This document shows positions 45,481 to 59,145 of a stretch of 64,000 nucleotides of DNA, piece by piece. The DNA is from Juglans regia. Its lineage: Eukaryota; Streptophyta; Magnoliopsida; Fagales; Juglandaceae. Below the pieces are notes generated by a model that saw nothing but the letters and a program-made list of their open reading frames with translations, was not told the origin of the DNA and searched no databases. How positions within the stretch are numbered: position 1 is the first letter of the stretch; each line of letters begins with the position of its first letter. The position numbers and the translations under genes were made by a program. Where the stretch lies: the NCBI RefSeq assembly GCF_001411555.2, contig NC_049903.1:30607083-30671082 (forward strand). The letters run 5' to 3'.

Positions 45481-48400
45481 AAATATCCAAGGTAAAAATA
45501 TCCAAAGTGACAATTCATTATCAAATAAAGGGGCTGATGAACAATACTTGAAATTTTATGTATCCATTTTATTTAAAACTTTTTTTTCATTTAAATTTGA
45601 TTATGATTCAACAGCTTAATTACCAAAGAACATGACATGATATCCCCCAGACCTAACCATGTAAGACTAGAAATCTGAACGTAGCAACATACATTTGCGG
45701 CTACATTAGAACAAAGTAGCTAGCTAGCAAAGAACAGGACAAACAGGTCAAAATGAAGACCTTGGTTAGGAAATTTTCATTTAAAATGATCTTCTATATT
45801 ATATATATTAAGTCGAAATCACTCATTCAGCTTAGTTAACACCATTTTTCAAATCTTAAAGGTAATTTATCTAAACTGATATCAGTAGGGTATATATTTA
45901 CTATATATATTGTTAATCTAATTAACAAAGGTATTAAAATAGAAGTATATCTAGGTATTCATGTCTTTACTTTAAACTTAGTTAACCCCTAGTAAACTAA
46001 GTTGCAACATAAAAAATGTAACATACCAGTTACTTAACAAGCTTATATTGAAAAAAGTAACTAGCTTATATTGAAAATTACTTGGCCTGGGTTCTTGAAT
46101 TTGATACCTGCTGCTACATCAACTTAAAAACTATGCCACTGCATGTAAAAGCCTGCCACATCATTGACTCCTACATCAATTAATTATTAGCATAAACAAT
46201 GCATATTTTATAACTAAAAACTCGCCGCTAGGATAGTTATAAATGTTGGGTAGAACTTTGGATAGGTTATTGAAATTGAAGTAGTTTTTGTTGAAAAACT
46301 CGCCGCTAATGTTGAAAATTACTGGAGTAACTTTAAAGCACTTTAATTAAGCGTATGTTTACTGTTTGACATAACTCTACAACTACCTATAGCGATCAAA
46401 AATAAGCGCACCAAACGCATCATTACTATAAAAATCTGACAGATCAATTTATATTAAATCTATTTGTATTTTGTAATTGTTTATATGTATTCTAATTTTA
46501 CAGTGAGTTAAGGTTTATTAAAAAATTTAAAAAATATATATTCGAAACAAAATAACATCTGAAAATATAAAAAGATAAAGACTAAGGGCTTGTTTGGAGT
46601 TACACTAGGAGTCTTAAAAATTACTTAAATAGTCTTAAAAGCTCTTTAATGATAAAATTAAGTTGTTTGAATGTTATTTATTAAAGTATTTTTACTCTCA
46701 AATAAGCTAAAAATTATATTTAAGGAAAATAATTAAGCATTATTTTGATGTTTTTACTCAAATGTATTTTTTCGGATAATCCGGAATGTAGTTCCAATTT
46801 TAAAAAGATTGTTAATAGGCAAAAATGTTCATACAACTTTAAGATAATTACAACTTTCAAACTTTTAAAAATATGATCATAATTTTTAAAAAATTAAATG
46901 ATCATCGTTTTTACTTTTGAAATTATTTTTTAAATTTATTTCCAAACAAATATAATATTTTGAAAGTACTTCATATAGTTATCAAACAGTAAATAACGTT
47001 TTAATAATAGAACTTATTATTTAAATTACAAGTTATAAGTCCTAAAACTATAAGTTATATTTCTCACCCCAATTCCAAATTGAAAAATACTATATCGCAT
47101 GACACTTATAAAACACGAAAGGCATGACACTTATAAAACACATATGAAATGTCTAATTTATCTTTCTTTAAAACAGAACCTCATGTGTTTTCAAACAATT
47201 CTCATTTCTCACCCACAAACATCAGCCGCATTTCTCAGGCCCTGCTCGACCATCAGACCCATATCTGCATCAGACCCTTCAGGTACTTCAATATTTCCTT
47301 TCTTTTACCCCCTTATGCATTTTTGTGTGTGTATAACGACTATTTGGAAAAGATCCTGAATTCTGAATTTTATGTTTGTGTTTTTTCCGACTATTTGGGA
47401 GGAAATGAGCTATTAAAAGTTTGAAACTTTTTTTACTTGACAGAAAATGTTTAAATATTTCATAATGATTTAGGTTTTGTGGAAGTGGGAGTTGCAACAG
47501 GAGTTTGAATATATCTTTTTAAGTTTGGCTCACTAGTTCAAATTTTATGTACTAGCTAGTTTCCGTTTGATGGCAGGGAAGTGTTGTGGGATATTAAGGA
47601 AATTGAGTTTTATCTTACAAGATGTCTACTATATAGAAAGAAGATTATTTTGGCTAAACCTTGGACCTGTCTGATACCTATTATCTAGGAATATTTTTAT
47701 TTTGTGGGGTCCAAAAAGACACATTTTTTGGTCTTTGGAGTGAATTGAAGATGCATTTTTTTGCATGTCCTCTCTTAAAGTGTCTTATTTTAAAGATGTC
47801 CTAGAAAAATGCAAAGAGAAATCACAGAATTTTCTCTTTACTTAAATTTTTGTTTCTCTGTATTAAAGTTCTTGATGAATTTTTAGCACTTAAGTTAAAA
47901 TCTCTCAAGGTTCTTATTTACTTTTATCTTCTCATGTTTCTTAGCATGGCTTGAGCTATTTCTTATGAAAAAGAAGAGAAAGCAGGACTTGAACCATCTA
48001 TTTTATTGGTAGGAGTAATTCAGGGTCTTTTATGTGTGTTATGAAAAGGGACTTGTAAAAATATGAAATGTGCTTGTGTACTGGGATGTATCGGGTTGGG
48101 CAAACAAGAAAATAATTACTATTCAAACAAGCTGGTTCCTTTTAGATTTTTTTTTTTTTTTTGGGGGGCAGGGGGGGTCTACATATTTGGCCACAAATAT
48201 CAACACTCTGTCGTGATGAGCCATTAACATGTAAGAAGAAATCGTATGATATGGTTTTGATCTCGATGAAATGTGTTTGTTACGCTTGGCTTTGAGCTTC
48301 CAGTGTTCAAATAGTTTTTTTCTTTACATATTTGAGTACTTCACTTGGCTTCTTCTCGTTTTATTCTCTGTCTTTGAGTAGCTCCTTTAAAACTCCAAAG

Positions 48401-49399
48401 TGAATTTTGTATCTAGCTGGGATTGTCATGGGCTACCTATTGAGTTGGAAGACAAGTCTTGAAAAGAAAGAGAGCTTCATAAAATGGATGATAAAGTCTT
48501 GAAGAGGGAAGTAGAAAAAGCTAATTAATGTATTGTATTAGGCATATTTTGTACTAATCAGTTTCAGACTGAGGACTCATGATCATTCTCATCACTGTAA
48601 AAAGTGATAATTAATGTATTGTATTAGGTGTATTTTGTACTAATCAGTTTCAGACTGAGGACTCATCAATTTTAGACAATCATTGTACTTTTGCATTTCT
48701 TTGTTGTAGAAGGTGATTATATTTTCATGACTCTATTACTCGTTCAACTTCTTTTCATTTTTTGTGGTATTTTTTCCTTTCTTTTATGAAGCCTCTGAAG
48801 CCACGTAGCTTTTAGCATGCATACATGTAGTATTTATTTCCTAAAGTTTCTGGTTATATTAAACTCCAAGACAAACACTAATAAACCAACGTTCATAAGT
48901 TGCTCTAGCCGTGCAAGCAAAAAAAAAAAAAACCATGCTTATGTTACAGCAGACTTTCAAAAACTATTTCATCACAACCCATCATACTTAAATAATTGTT
49001 CAATACAAATTCCAGTTCTAAAAATACATCAAATAACAACTTTTTATTGTTCAATACAAATTCCAGTGGGACAACCAAAAACCATCCAAGTGATGGAAAA
49101 AATATAGGCCGATCTCCGCTAGACACTAGTGGGTGTTGAATCAGTCTCTACAAGCTTGCCCTTGCTATTGAGAAGAAAACCTCATCCATGTCTTGATAGC
49201 ATGTTGCCTACATACAATTTCAAAAACTTGATGTCATACTCATCGGCAAGAGCTTGACCCTTAGAGTTAGGTACAATCTAAGAAAACAAAGAAAATTTAT
49301 TTCGAGTCAACAATGTAGGACAATCCATGCAATTTTGTGCTCAGATTATGAAATCAAAACCAGCACAACTTGTGAAAAAGAAGCATTTTCTGCTATTAG
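45481..49399. other. Long non-coding stretch, AT-rich
   Basis: Nothing coding is supported. Seen here: an ~86-bp tandem duplication (48522-48690), poly-T/G runs near 48150-48180, and a stretch 46587-46990 whose ends (GGGCTTGTTTGG and CCAAACAAATA) hint at another decayed MITE. Frames at 47099-47424 look exon-like, with a possible donor after CCCTTCAG, but match no family. Confidence 0.4.
48522..48690. repeat. ~86-bp tandem duplication
   Basis: TAATTAATGTATTGTATTAG starts at 48522 and again at 48608. The copy continues through GTACTAATCAGTTTCAGACT and GAGGACTCAT with two base differences near the start. Confidence 0.85.
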
Positions 49400-50870
49400 T
49401 AATAAGTCATATCAAATATAATGACATCCTCAAAATATAGGTATGATGTTTTACTACGTGCATCAGCCCAAAATACATTTCTTAATCTAGATTCCTCCTC
49501 ATCCAAGTCCATAGTGGAGTAAAAGTCATGATTCATATCACGCAACCTCAAAATATTCTAGGAGTGCCACGCCACCTCCTTTTCCAAGGCAAATGTATCT
49601 TGACTTATTAATGAAATTTCTGCAATCTTTTTCCGTTATCTATAGGTTGTCAAAGCCTCTCGCTTCAATAACAAATGAATAATAGTTCTTATTCATCCTT
49701 ATCTCATGAGCTCTGTCATTCAATTCTAGCTTCCATTTAACAAGTGAGTCTATGTTCCGATAGCATCTAAAATATCTAGACACCTGGGTTCAATACATGA
49801 TTGTGGGTAAGTTCTACACTAGTCAGACACCACTCACCATTATCGAGCCAAGCGTTGATTTTCGCCTTACATTTTGTCTTTGTTGTTGGACGTGGCTTCG
49901 ATACATTACTATTACTACTTGTATGCTTTCCACCCCTTGAACAACCAAGTTTAATATACTTCACCATCCCATTTTACTCTCGTTTAGTTCTTTGTGTCCT
50001 CACTCCAAATCCCTCTTGTTTTGCATATCGCTTGTAATATGCACTTAGTGAGGCTTCATCCTTGAAAGTCATCCCAGACTTGGGTTCATCAACAGGCACC
50101 GATTCATGATTTATCACACTACCATCCTCGTCAATACCCCCCTTAGCCTTCATGTCACAATCTTCTTCTGTCATTACATAACAACCATATATAGTTAAAC
50201 AACCAAACATTCAATCCACAATTTTTAAAATCTAAATTCTTATATTTAACTCACAAATTTAAATAGTGCAATCCACTTGCTCAATATCATGCTCGTTTGA
50301 GTGCAAACTTGTACCTTCTTTATTTGCAGGGAGCTTCACAATTACACTTTCATTAATTGTTTTTGAAGTCTCATCATGCCCACTTTTAGCAATTTCCTCA
50401 ACTTCTCTTGATGTACCCGTGTTATATGACCCAAATGGTTGGATAATTGGGGACTACAAAATGAGCGGATATAAAAGAAGGTATTATAATAAGTTAATTA
50501 ACTTTATATATAATGTATGATATAAAAGAATGTATTATATTTACCAGACAACCCATATATAAGGGTAATGTGTGCTTGTGGAAGGAGTATTATGATTTGT
50601 AGGAGTAGCACATGGAGGGGAAGGGATGGGCATTAGGGGTTGGTGGAGCATATGGAAGTTGTGTCCCAAAAAATGGTGAAACAAATTGTGTTGACATTGT
50701 ATCATAATAAGCCTAAATATAAAGTACAAGAAAAAACATTAGTTTTAGTTTTCCAACAATAACAAAAATAAGGTTTATTAAATAAATCTAAATCTAAACT
50801 AAATCATCACCTTCATAGAGCTTGAACAATTCGTCAAGAGTATATTTGACAGGTCATCTTCTTCGCCCAT
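49400..50870 (-). pseudogene. FAR1-RELATED SEQUENCE (FRS/FAR1-like) gene start, broken
   Basis: Exon 1 (50870-50811) reads MGEEDDLSNILLTNCSSSMK with a GT donor. Exon 2 (to ~50546) begins AYYDTMSTQFVSPFFGTQ and has a TAA in frame. Exon 3 (50455-50265) is acidic (SREVEEIAKSGHDETSK). The next exon (from ~50195) carries the FAR1 DNA-binding domain: TFKDEASLSAYYKRYAKQEG, FGVRTQRTKRE, a stop, then KYIKLGCSRGGKH, TKCKAKINAWL and ELTHNHVLN, with the C-C-H-H zinc ligands of the WRKY-GCM1-like fold. After a frameshift come RYFRCYRNIDSL, RMNKNYYSFVIEARG, and near 49490 DLDEESRLRNVFWADAR, the start of the MULE-type domain. FAR1/FHY3 family members are transposase-derived transcription factors. At least three stops and one shift, with the rest missing. 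Confidence 0.75.
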
Positions 50871-50962
50871 CGAGCTATTCAATCAAAAAATACTCCTCCT
50901 CACTACTCTAGTAATTTATTTCATACAATTAAATAACCAATAATGCTACAAGTCATAGGTCA

Positions 50963-51700
50963 CACTACAAGGAATGTGGTCTTTACCGGCGTTCCATATT
51001 CGCCGCAACAAGCCATTAAATCGTCACAACAAAGCCTTTCCAGATAATTTCTTCTTCGCTGCAGAGTTGTTGTCAAAAAACGGACTGAACAAAGTGATTG
51101 CATCGTTTTTCCAGAAATCACTACTACTAGTACTATTTGCGGCGAACTCATCTTCATTGGAATAGACCATTTAACACGCCGCTAGTACTACACACAAAAT
51201 GTAGGAAATAGTTATTACTAGCGCTTTTGACACACCGCAATTGCTCGTTGGATCGCCGTTAATTGTATCGTCGATTTACTCATCTCACTGGCAATTCAAC
51301 TCTATTTCGTCAAATATGTCCGCCGCATATCATTATTTTTGACGACATAAATTGCTCCATTATTTGCAGTAGTTTAATAATTTGCTACAAAACATCATCT
51401 TTGTAGGGAATTATTCATCGTCGCTTATTACTTCTGGCGATCATTCTAGACCAGATGCCACTAAGAAAAACTTGTAGGTATTTGCAACGGCGTCTTAATT
51501 CGATGCAAATGGTTGTTCTAAAAAAGCAACGCCCATTTCCAGTGGATTTTCAGCATCACTGCAAATATCTGAACCATTTGGGATGGCTGGTGTAATTTGC
51601 CTTCGGCCTTCGGTATTGACAATCCCAGCGAGTCCCCAAAATCGCTGCAAATATTGCAACCGACACAATGATATACCCCTCATATATGAATTACGAAAAT
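50963..51700 (-). repeat. Subterminal repeat region of the large CACTA
   Basis: After the terminus, short GC motifs recur in both orientations: GGCGTTCC…CGCCGCAAC, TTGCGGCGAAC, CACGCCGCTAG, GTCCGCCGCAT, and AATCGCTGCAAATATTGCAA. Such regions bind TnpA in En/Spm (established for maize). Confidence 0.6.
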
Positions 51701-53330
51701 GCATCAATGCCTGCTTTGGATAATCTTTTCTAATTGTTCACAAACAATAGGTAACACGAAAATTATCCTTCCATTCAAAAATGCAAAACCATATGTATCA
51801 CGAATTAACTTGCATATATTTTTTGCTATAACATACTTTTAAGTAAGAAGCAGTGTATTCAAATCAAATCAACAACATAGTATATTTCTGATCCATCCCC
51901 ATACATTTGTTAAAAATCATTGATTAGTTTAAGACAAAACTAATCAAGGATTTGTAACTATTACATGATGTCCAGATCAAACAGCATTTACAAACTTAAT
52001 TCTAGCAAATTAGAAACTGTTAAAATACAAAGAAGTTATGCATAAACCTTACATAATCCAACTTAAGCTAAAACTTATAGGCATCAATATTAATGGCTGG
52101 CAGGGCTGAGATGAGACAGCAATGAGACTTTCATTCTCTAAGCAGTCATTCACTTCACAATTGACCATCCACCATATATTCCTTGTCCATGATGAGTTGT
52201 ACCCCAACATAGCTAATGCTTGTCACAATATATCAAATTGGTCTCTCTAACATGCATCCAGGATCAACACCTCAAGGAGCCTCTTCCCACAAAGTACCCT
52301 AACACATGGCAGTAATCGTTATATACTATCTTGCTGTAAAAACACACACCCATTACTGCTGAGTTTGCCGAGCTAATGCAATTCCCCAAGTACATATAGC
52401 CAATGAGGGTAAAAAAAAAAAAAAATTGAGCCTTCAATTAATCAATTATGACATCTGGAATATATAAGAACATGGAAGGAAGGGTTAATAAATCTAAACT
52501 ATTCTTACTTCAAATACCAATTATAAAGAAAATCCGTACCCACTTATGACCCACATAGCATGTGAATTTAAATAAATTCAGGTGAATTTGACCCCTTTCA
52601 CTAAGAAGAATTAAAGGTTCAAGCAATAAATACCATTCTACCAATCTCCTCCCGTACCCCCATCCCCTTTCCATGTCCAGTAACATACAACGAAGTTTTC
52701 ACTGCTACTTAAAATCCAGAATCTATATACCAAAAATTATGATAATTATGTAAGGGAAGGTTTAAAATGACTGTGGAATTCTCCAACTAAAGTGACTATT
52801 CAGAAACATGCCAAGGTACTAAAAACCCAAAAATAGGACAAAGCCACTAGAGAATAGGAACCTTGTGCTAATTAACCAGAAGTCCAAGCTGCATCCATTT
52901 TTTAGGCAAGGCATCATCATTCTCTCAAGTAGGTTGAAATATCAGTAAGTAACATTACATTCAAATTGCATGTTAGATAATACAGAATATATGTGTTAGT
53001 ATGCAATATTGTACTAGTCTTAATAAAGAGGGAATTAGGCCCAATAGCCTGGAAAGTTATTGGTTCAATACCTAAAGGGATTAGTGCGACCAGTCAATGT
53101 GCAGAATTATAATTCATCCCAAGTTCCCACAGAAATGCCCCAGTTACTTACAAGTCATCCACAATAGAAAATCACAAAATATTAATATATATTTCCTATC
53201 TACTTACCAAGCACTGCCTTAGAACTCCTGTTCACCACCCAAAACTTGTAATTACAAAACCCAAAAAATAACCTGCCACCATTTACTTCAAAAAACACCA
53301 CAAAAAAACTAGAATGAAGGTCAGCAACTT
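51701..53330. other. CACTA 3' non-coding region
   Basis: AT-rich, with no frame or motif I recognise, between the subterminal repeats and the TnpA-like stop codon. Confidence 0.4.
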
Positions 53331-55777
53331 TTAGTCACCATAAGTCTCTTTATGAGACTCTCCTTGTGACTGAATTGTGTTTACTAAACTATCCAATGTC
53401 TTGTCATACTCAGTCTGCCTCTCCAGAAGAACTCTAACGCTTGCCCTCAATTCCTCGAACTCACTCTTGTAATACTCGGCCTCTTTTTTGTGTCTTTCCA
53501 CTTCTTCTGCATGATATTTCTGGCATTCACAATCTTTTTTTTTCGTAAAGTCTAGTATTATCATCTCACCGAGCCCCTTAGCATAACCTGGTCTATATCC
53601 CAAGACATCCCTAAATACAGAAGCTGCTGCCTCTTCACTACGTTGCCTAGGTTCCAAATCAAGCATTTTGCCAACCATTTGGTTCTGCCATCACATTATG
53701 CCATCTGATTAGTCTACTTTTTACAAACATGTTATTAACAAACAAAAACTATTTACTAAACTATAACTGGAATGTTTTATTTGCAATTCTCACATAAAGC
53801 TCCCCTGTCATCTCTGTCACAAATGCATCGTTCTTTTTAGACCAACGGACTTCCTTGTAAAATTGTACCAGGTTGGGGGTGGTTGAACGCTGTCAAACAT
53901 GGCATAAATAATCATTGTAGAACTGACAGAATGTGCAATAATGCATAAAACTAATGCATGTGCAATGCCTAATCAGAAACCAAGCATTTTTCAGTTACTT
54001 CAATGTGTGTATGTTAAGTCAATCAAGGAATATATGTATATTCCTTGATCTGGTTTGTGTATGGGTTATCAAACTATTACTTTTTTTGGTATGTCTTGCA
54101 TATCTAACTAGCGCTTTGTTAAAAATCATGAATAGAATAAGTAAAAAGTGCATACATTCTCCTCTAATATTCGAACAAATGACTTCCTCCTGGCGGTGTG
54201 ATTGATTTTTAGCTTGTTACGATTCTCTTTGTTTTGCTTTGACATTTTCTACAAATACACCAACAATATATCGTGAACTTGAAATTGAACACCGGCGCTA
54301 TTATAATTTAAAGAAATAGCTGTTAGAAATTGGAACATCCACCATATTAAACATACTTTAATTATAAACTATGCTACTGTGAGGTTGGTTTTAACTAGGT
54401 TTAAGTAATGATTTCTAAAGTCTACATCTTCTACCTGTGTCTCAGCAACTTCGACATGAATCAAAACAGATCTAGAAACCATGCTTATAATAAACAGCCT
54501 ATTTCACCTTTTGAGAATCTATGACAGTATCGAGTATGTTAGGTTATGTAACAGCTTCCCGATTTCATATATTAGCACATCTAGGTGAGGTTGAATTCAT
54601 ATTAGTGCACTCGTTAATTTGCTTCAGTTATTTTATAATGACTTAATCTATTCTTATGGTCAACTTTGGTTTTGCATTACTAAATAATAAGTGATTGTTC
54701 ACTGTTAATTCATACATGATTTCCCTTTGCAATTTCACATATCAAATTAAGGATGCACAATGTGAGGTGGCTTAATCGAATCATGCGTGCACTTGATACA
54801 CAGTAAGTATACTTTTTTGGCCTATTAAATCAGTGGTTAATGTTGTAAATGCAAAAAAGGGCGTACCTTGAATGCCTCGCTCCCCCATCTATCATATAAC
54901 TTTGCCCAAACATGCTGCCCTACCATATCAGGTGCACTAGCCAAGGCTTCTTCATGGCTATCATATGACAAATATTTCTTGTGAAGCTCATGATGTAAAG
55001 CATTAAAGCGCTTTCGTAGCTGTTTCCACACCGCCTTGCGGTGATTGTCCAAATCCTAGTCCAATATGAAGTCAGCCTAAAACTTACAAGTTACTAGTTT
55101 CAACAACATAATCTAATATCCAACAACTATTCATTTCTAATGTGCAAGTCCAAATCCTTGACTTACCCGGACACGGTTCATTAGCTCTTCTTTCTCAACC
55201 ATGGGTACATTAGTCCATCGTGGGTAACTCATGTCTCCATGATGCTTCAAGATCCATGTGACCCGTGTTGTAAATACCGTTGCATTTTCACAGCAAGGTA
55301 AGGTTTGCCCATCATTAATTTTCAAGGTATTTTCCCGTGCTTCCAAAGCTTATCAAACTCAATACATTTCATTGGCCCTCGATCTCGTCTTGGTGGTTTG
55401 GCAGTTCCAGTTGCAGGTGATGCCACATCTTCTGCAACAGGTTCTAGATACACATTCATAGACCCATAATTAGGAACATGTAAACACAGATGCTAAACCT
55501 TATTCTTGAACCTACAATGCTTATGATTTGTACAACATATCAAATTGTTTCAACAAGTGGGGTTGCATCACAGTAGGGGCTAACAATATTTATATTGCAT
55601 ACCATTTAGATTTTCATTGTTGCCTCCACTCCTACGCTCACTCAATATTGGACTTGAGTTTTCAATTTGAGGCGGCCTAACTAGACTCGGTGGATGCGTT
55701 GAGTCGTCAGAACTACCCGCAATGCCATCATCATTTGGGGTTTCAAATGAAAGTATTGGACGCCGTGGCCGTCCCAT
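53331..55777 (-). pseudogene. CACTA TnpA-like gene (Transposase_24 type), six exons
   Basis: Exons by splice signals: 55777-55603 (MGRPRRPILSFETPNDDG), 55444-55167 (RRDRGPMKCIEFDKLWKHGK, ENATVFTTRVTWILKHHGDM), 55076-54867 (FILD, a TAG at 55056-55058, DLDNHRKAVWKQLRKRFNAL, SHEEALASAPDMVGQHVWAK), 54248-54156 (KQNKENRNKLKINHT, then KSFVRILEE), 53889-53794 (TPNLVQFYKEVRWSKKNDAF) and 53684-53331 (NQMVGKMLDLEPRQRSEE, FRDVLGYRPGYAKGLGE, and a charged coiled-coil-like tail). Exon 2 also shows a frame change near 55347. The plus-strand copy at 13.6-14.9 kb has Trp where the TAG lies. Known family role: accessory DNA-binding protein of CACTA elements. Confidence 0.75.
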
Positions 55778-56411
55778 GAATTAATATGGCACAACTCGTC
55801 TGAACCCTCCACCTCCCCTGCAATCTCTTCCTCGTCTGGCTGGAGGCATTGATGTTTTCCTACAGGAAAATATATATAGAACTCAAGAATAAGGTGGAAA
55901 TTTGGTACTGTAAATCATCATAGTTGGAAGAAATACATATGGGCTACTTAGGTGGACACATTGCTCATCACCCAAAGCAGATGCTTCTTTTCTCAGAATT
56001 GCTAAATGTGTCATCAGTTACTATTCTGAAGATGGTTTGAAATTGATGGACATTAAATCAACTAGAGCTACATATGTGGGTTCCAACTTAGAGATGTTTA
56101 GTCAGTGCATATACACCTATATTAACAGCTACTTTATATATGGATAAATAAGTCATATTTTCAGATAATTGGGGTCCAATTTTCCACCGATATCCAACTC
56201 CAACTAAAAACATAAAATATCCACAATTAAGAAAGCATAGCCACTTGCAAAACATCTTATGCAACAGCAGTCCAAAACTCAAAACATATACTATGCTACA
56301 CTACCCACCTAAACCATGCAACACTACAAGCTCGACCTGTTTGTCACAATACAAGTGTTCAAAAAAATATTACTACCTTGTCCTACCCAATGGTAGGTAA
56401 CATTATCCTAT

Positions 56412-56443
<32 letters not shown>

Positions 56444-59145
56444 ATCAGATAATGAACCCATGGATAAGGTCCATGTACAGAATCCCGTAAACCAATTACC
56501 ATACAAGACATACTTGGTTAAGAGAAATGAAGAAAGCATATTTTATTGTCTCTGTTTTTATGGTTTTATGCAAAAGTCCCATACTTGGAAAAAGCTCCTA
56601 CAGTGGCAATGGTCAAATAATCGAGAGTTGTACCTTGGTTGCACTAAAAGACTAACACAATGTCAGCAGAAATTGGATGCATGCACCAATTTCTTCCTCC
56701 TCAGGTCATTATGCAATGAACCCAAGATCTACCAATTGCACAGACCCAAAGATGGCTTCAGAAATTTGCCATGTGGGTACGCTGGAAGTGAAGAGTAATT
56801 CATGAGGAAAAAAAACAAGTCATAAAAGCAGCTGGCTGTCATAGTTTGATCAACCAAATATATCCTGACGACTTCACCAACCCATCAGATAACATCATAT
56901 CCTAGCTGTCAAATCTGAACAAATTGTGAACCATTCTTCCAATTTTAACATTTCTAAAGCACTAGACCCAAAAATTATTTACCCCCAAGTCCCAACTTTT
57001 CCCTCCCAAGCCCCAATTTATCCCGCCCATTACAGATTCATGTACAAGTGCAAAATTCTACCAATTCACTATACTCTCCAAATCCAACAATTTTCATACT
57101 TTTTGTTGCATTTAACTTATATGTAAGAGTAATGTTCGACTGTCTCAATTGCTTCCCAAGACATTAAACTGATTAAGCTAACGGACTAACATAGTGTTTT
57201 TAAGTTATGGTTGGGCCAGCTGCAATTTATTTAAGCATGCATACCAAATAAATTCAGGAAATTCTTACCCCTCTCCATCCCATGATGTGGATAAATATTA
57301 CTACCTTAGAACTCCTGAACATGCCAACAAGTGATTGTAAACAAAAGGGTTAAATCAATTTAATCAAATATGATCACTTAATAATGAACCAACTTGAAAG
57401 TTCCCACAAATTGGAACTCTTAGATGCAACCTTTACTTCAAACCTTTATAATTGTTAACGTAAAAGCCAAATTCAACATTATAATTGTTATTGGACCATT
57501 TAGCTCATATTACTGCCTCACCAGACACCGGATCATGCCAACAAGTAAGGGAAAACATGCAGGTTGCAGCAATTTGACCATGAGGTGATGTCATATGTTC
57601 AAGGATAAGGTTATTTTAGGTGCTGGTTGGGCCAGTTGCAGTTTATTTAAACATGCATACCAAATAACTTCAGGAAATTCTTACCTCTCTCTGTCCCATG
57701 ATGTGGATAAATATTACTACCTTAGAACTCCTAAACATGCCAACAAGTGATTGTAAACAAAAGGGTTAAATCAATTTAACCAAATATGATCACTTAATAA
57801 TGAACCAACTTGAAAGTTCCCACAAATTGGAACTCTTAGATGCAACATTTACTTCAAACATTTATAATTGTTAACGTAAAAGCCAAATTTGACATTATAA
57901 TTGTTATTGGACCATTTAGCTCATATTACTTCATTAGAACTCCGGAACATACTTAGAGATATCGTGAACAAAAGGCATATGCAATTTGACCATCTATGAT
58001 CACTTAATAATGAACCAACTTGAAATTTTGCACAAATTGGGACTCTAAGATGCAACCGCCTATTGAAACCTTTATCAGAACATGTAAAAGCCAAATTCCA
58101 TAATATAATTGTAAAATCAACTAAATGTTTACTTGATCACGTTATGCAGGCATTGTATATGACCTATATACTGACCATCTTCGATTTTCATATATTTTTT
58201 TCTTTTTAGGTTTTTTTTTTTTTTTTTTGCAAGCCATTAAAATGTTAGGAAATATATCTATTTCTCACATCCTTTGGTTTGACGATATCCACCTGCTTTT
58301 GTGAGTGGCATCATCTCATATATTCAATAACATGCACACTATATATATAATATATACATACATATATATACACGCTCCCATGTATATATATATATATGTT
58401 AGACACAACATTTATATACACATGGGTAATACACCAATTACCATACAAGACACAGCCTATATGTGTGTGTGTGTGTGTGTGAGGGAGTTGGATATCATAA
58501 GAAATATCATAAAAAGGGTTAAATGCAAGCTTATGTAGGTTAAATAAATAAAGAGGGAGGAAAGATATATTTTTCTTCCAAATCGATGGGGTTGCAATGC
58601 AAAGCCGAAATAGGGTCCACATAATGGCACCAGCTATATGCCATTACCATCAAACACCTCGAACGGATATCACCTACCACAGAAAGTGGATACCACCAAA
58701 ATAAAAAACATAGAATCAGCACAAATTGGCTCCAAATCAGTGTTAGATAACATGCAAGAAGCACAAGCTCATCATAGTATATTGTGTAATATATAGGTAG
58801 TAACAGTGTATGTTAATACATATCATAACCTACCTTGGCCTAACAGCTTGGCAAATAATATTACACAACATGCTGTAAATTTAAATGAACATCAACCAAG
58901 CCCATCTCATAAATGGACCAAGTGTGGACTCCAATGCACCCAACATGAATCCACAGTCCACAAGGTTAACATGAGGTGTCTTTAGATATACATGGCCATA
59001 GGTTGTCGAAAACAGCTTCCTATATGCCAACAAAGAGGGATGTGTTAGTTCCGGAGATTTTTAAAATGTTATACAAGGGAAACTGTACAGGCACTAGTTC
59101 AATGCGAAGGAAAGCAACCTTCCTGCAAAACAACGTTTATATACA
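55778..59145. other. CACTA region between TnpD and TnpA genes
   Basis: Mostly AT-rich non-coding DNA. It holds a 416-bp-period tandem repeat (57205-58110), an AT run at 56414-56437, T runs near 58210-58229, and an AT/TG compound repeat near 58379-58479. No domain is read. Confidence 0.45.
57205..58110. repeat. ~416-bp tandem repeat with a truncated third unit
   Basis: GGTTGGGCCAG starts near 57209 and 57625. The shared CACTTAATAATGAACCAACT occurs at 57375, 57791 and 58001 (spacings 416 and 210). Units one and two differ at scattered bases only; the third is internally deleted. Confidence 0.85.

Noticed and set aside
47099..47424. Small protein-coding exon
   Set aside because: Frames are short, overlapping and match no family I know; no second exon is found.
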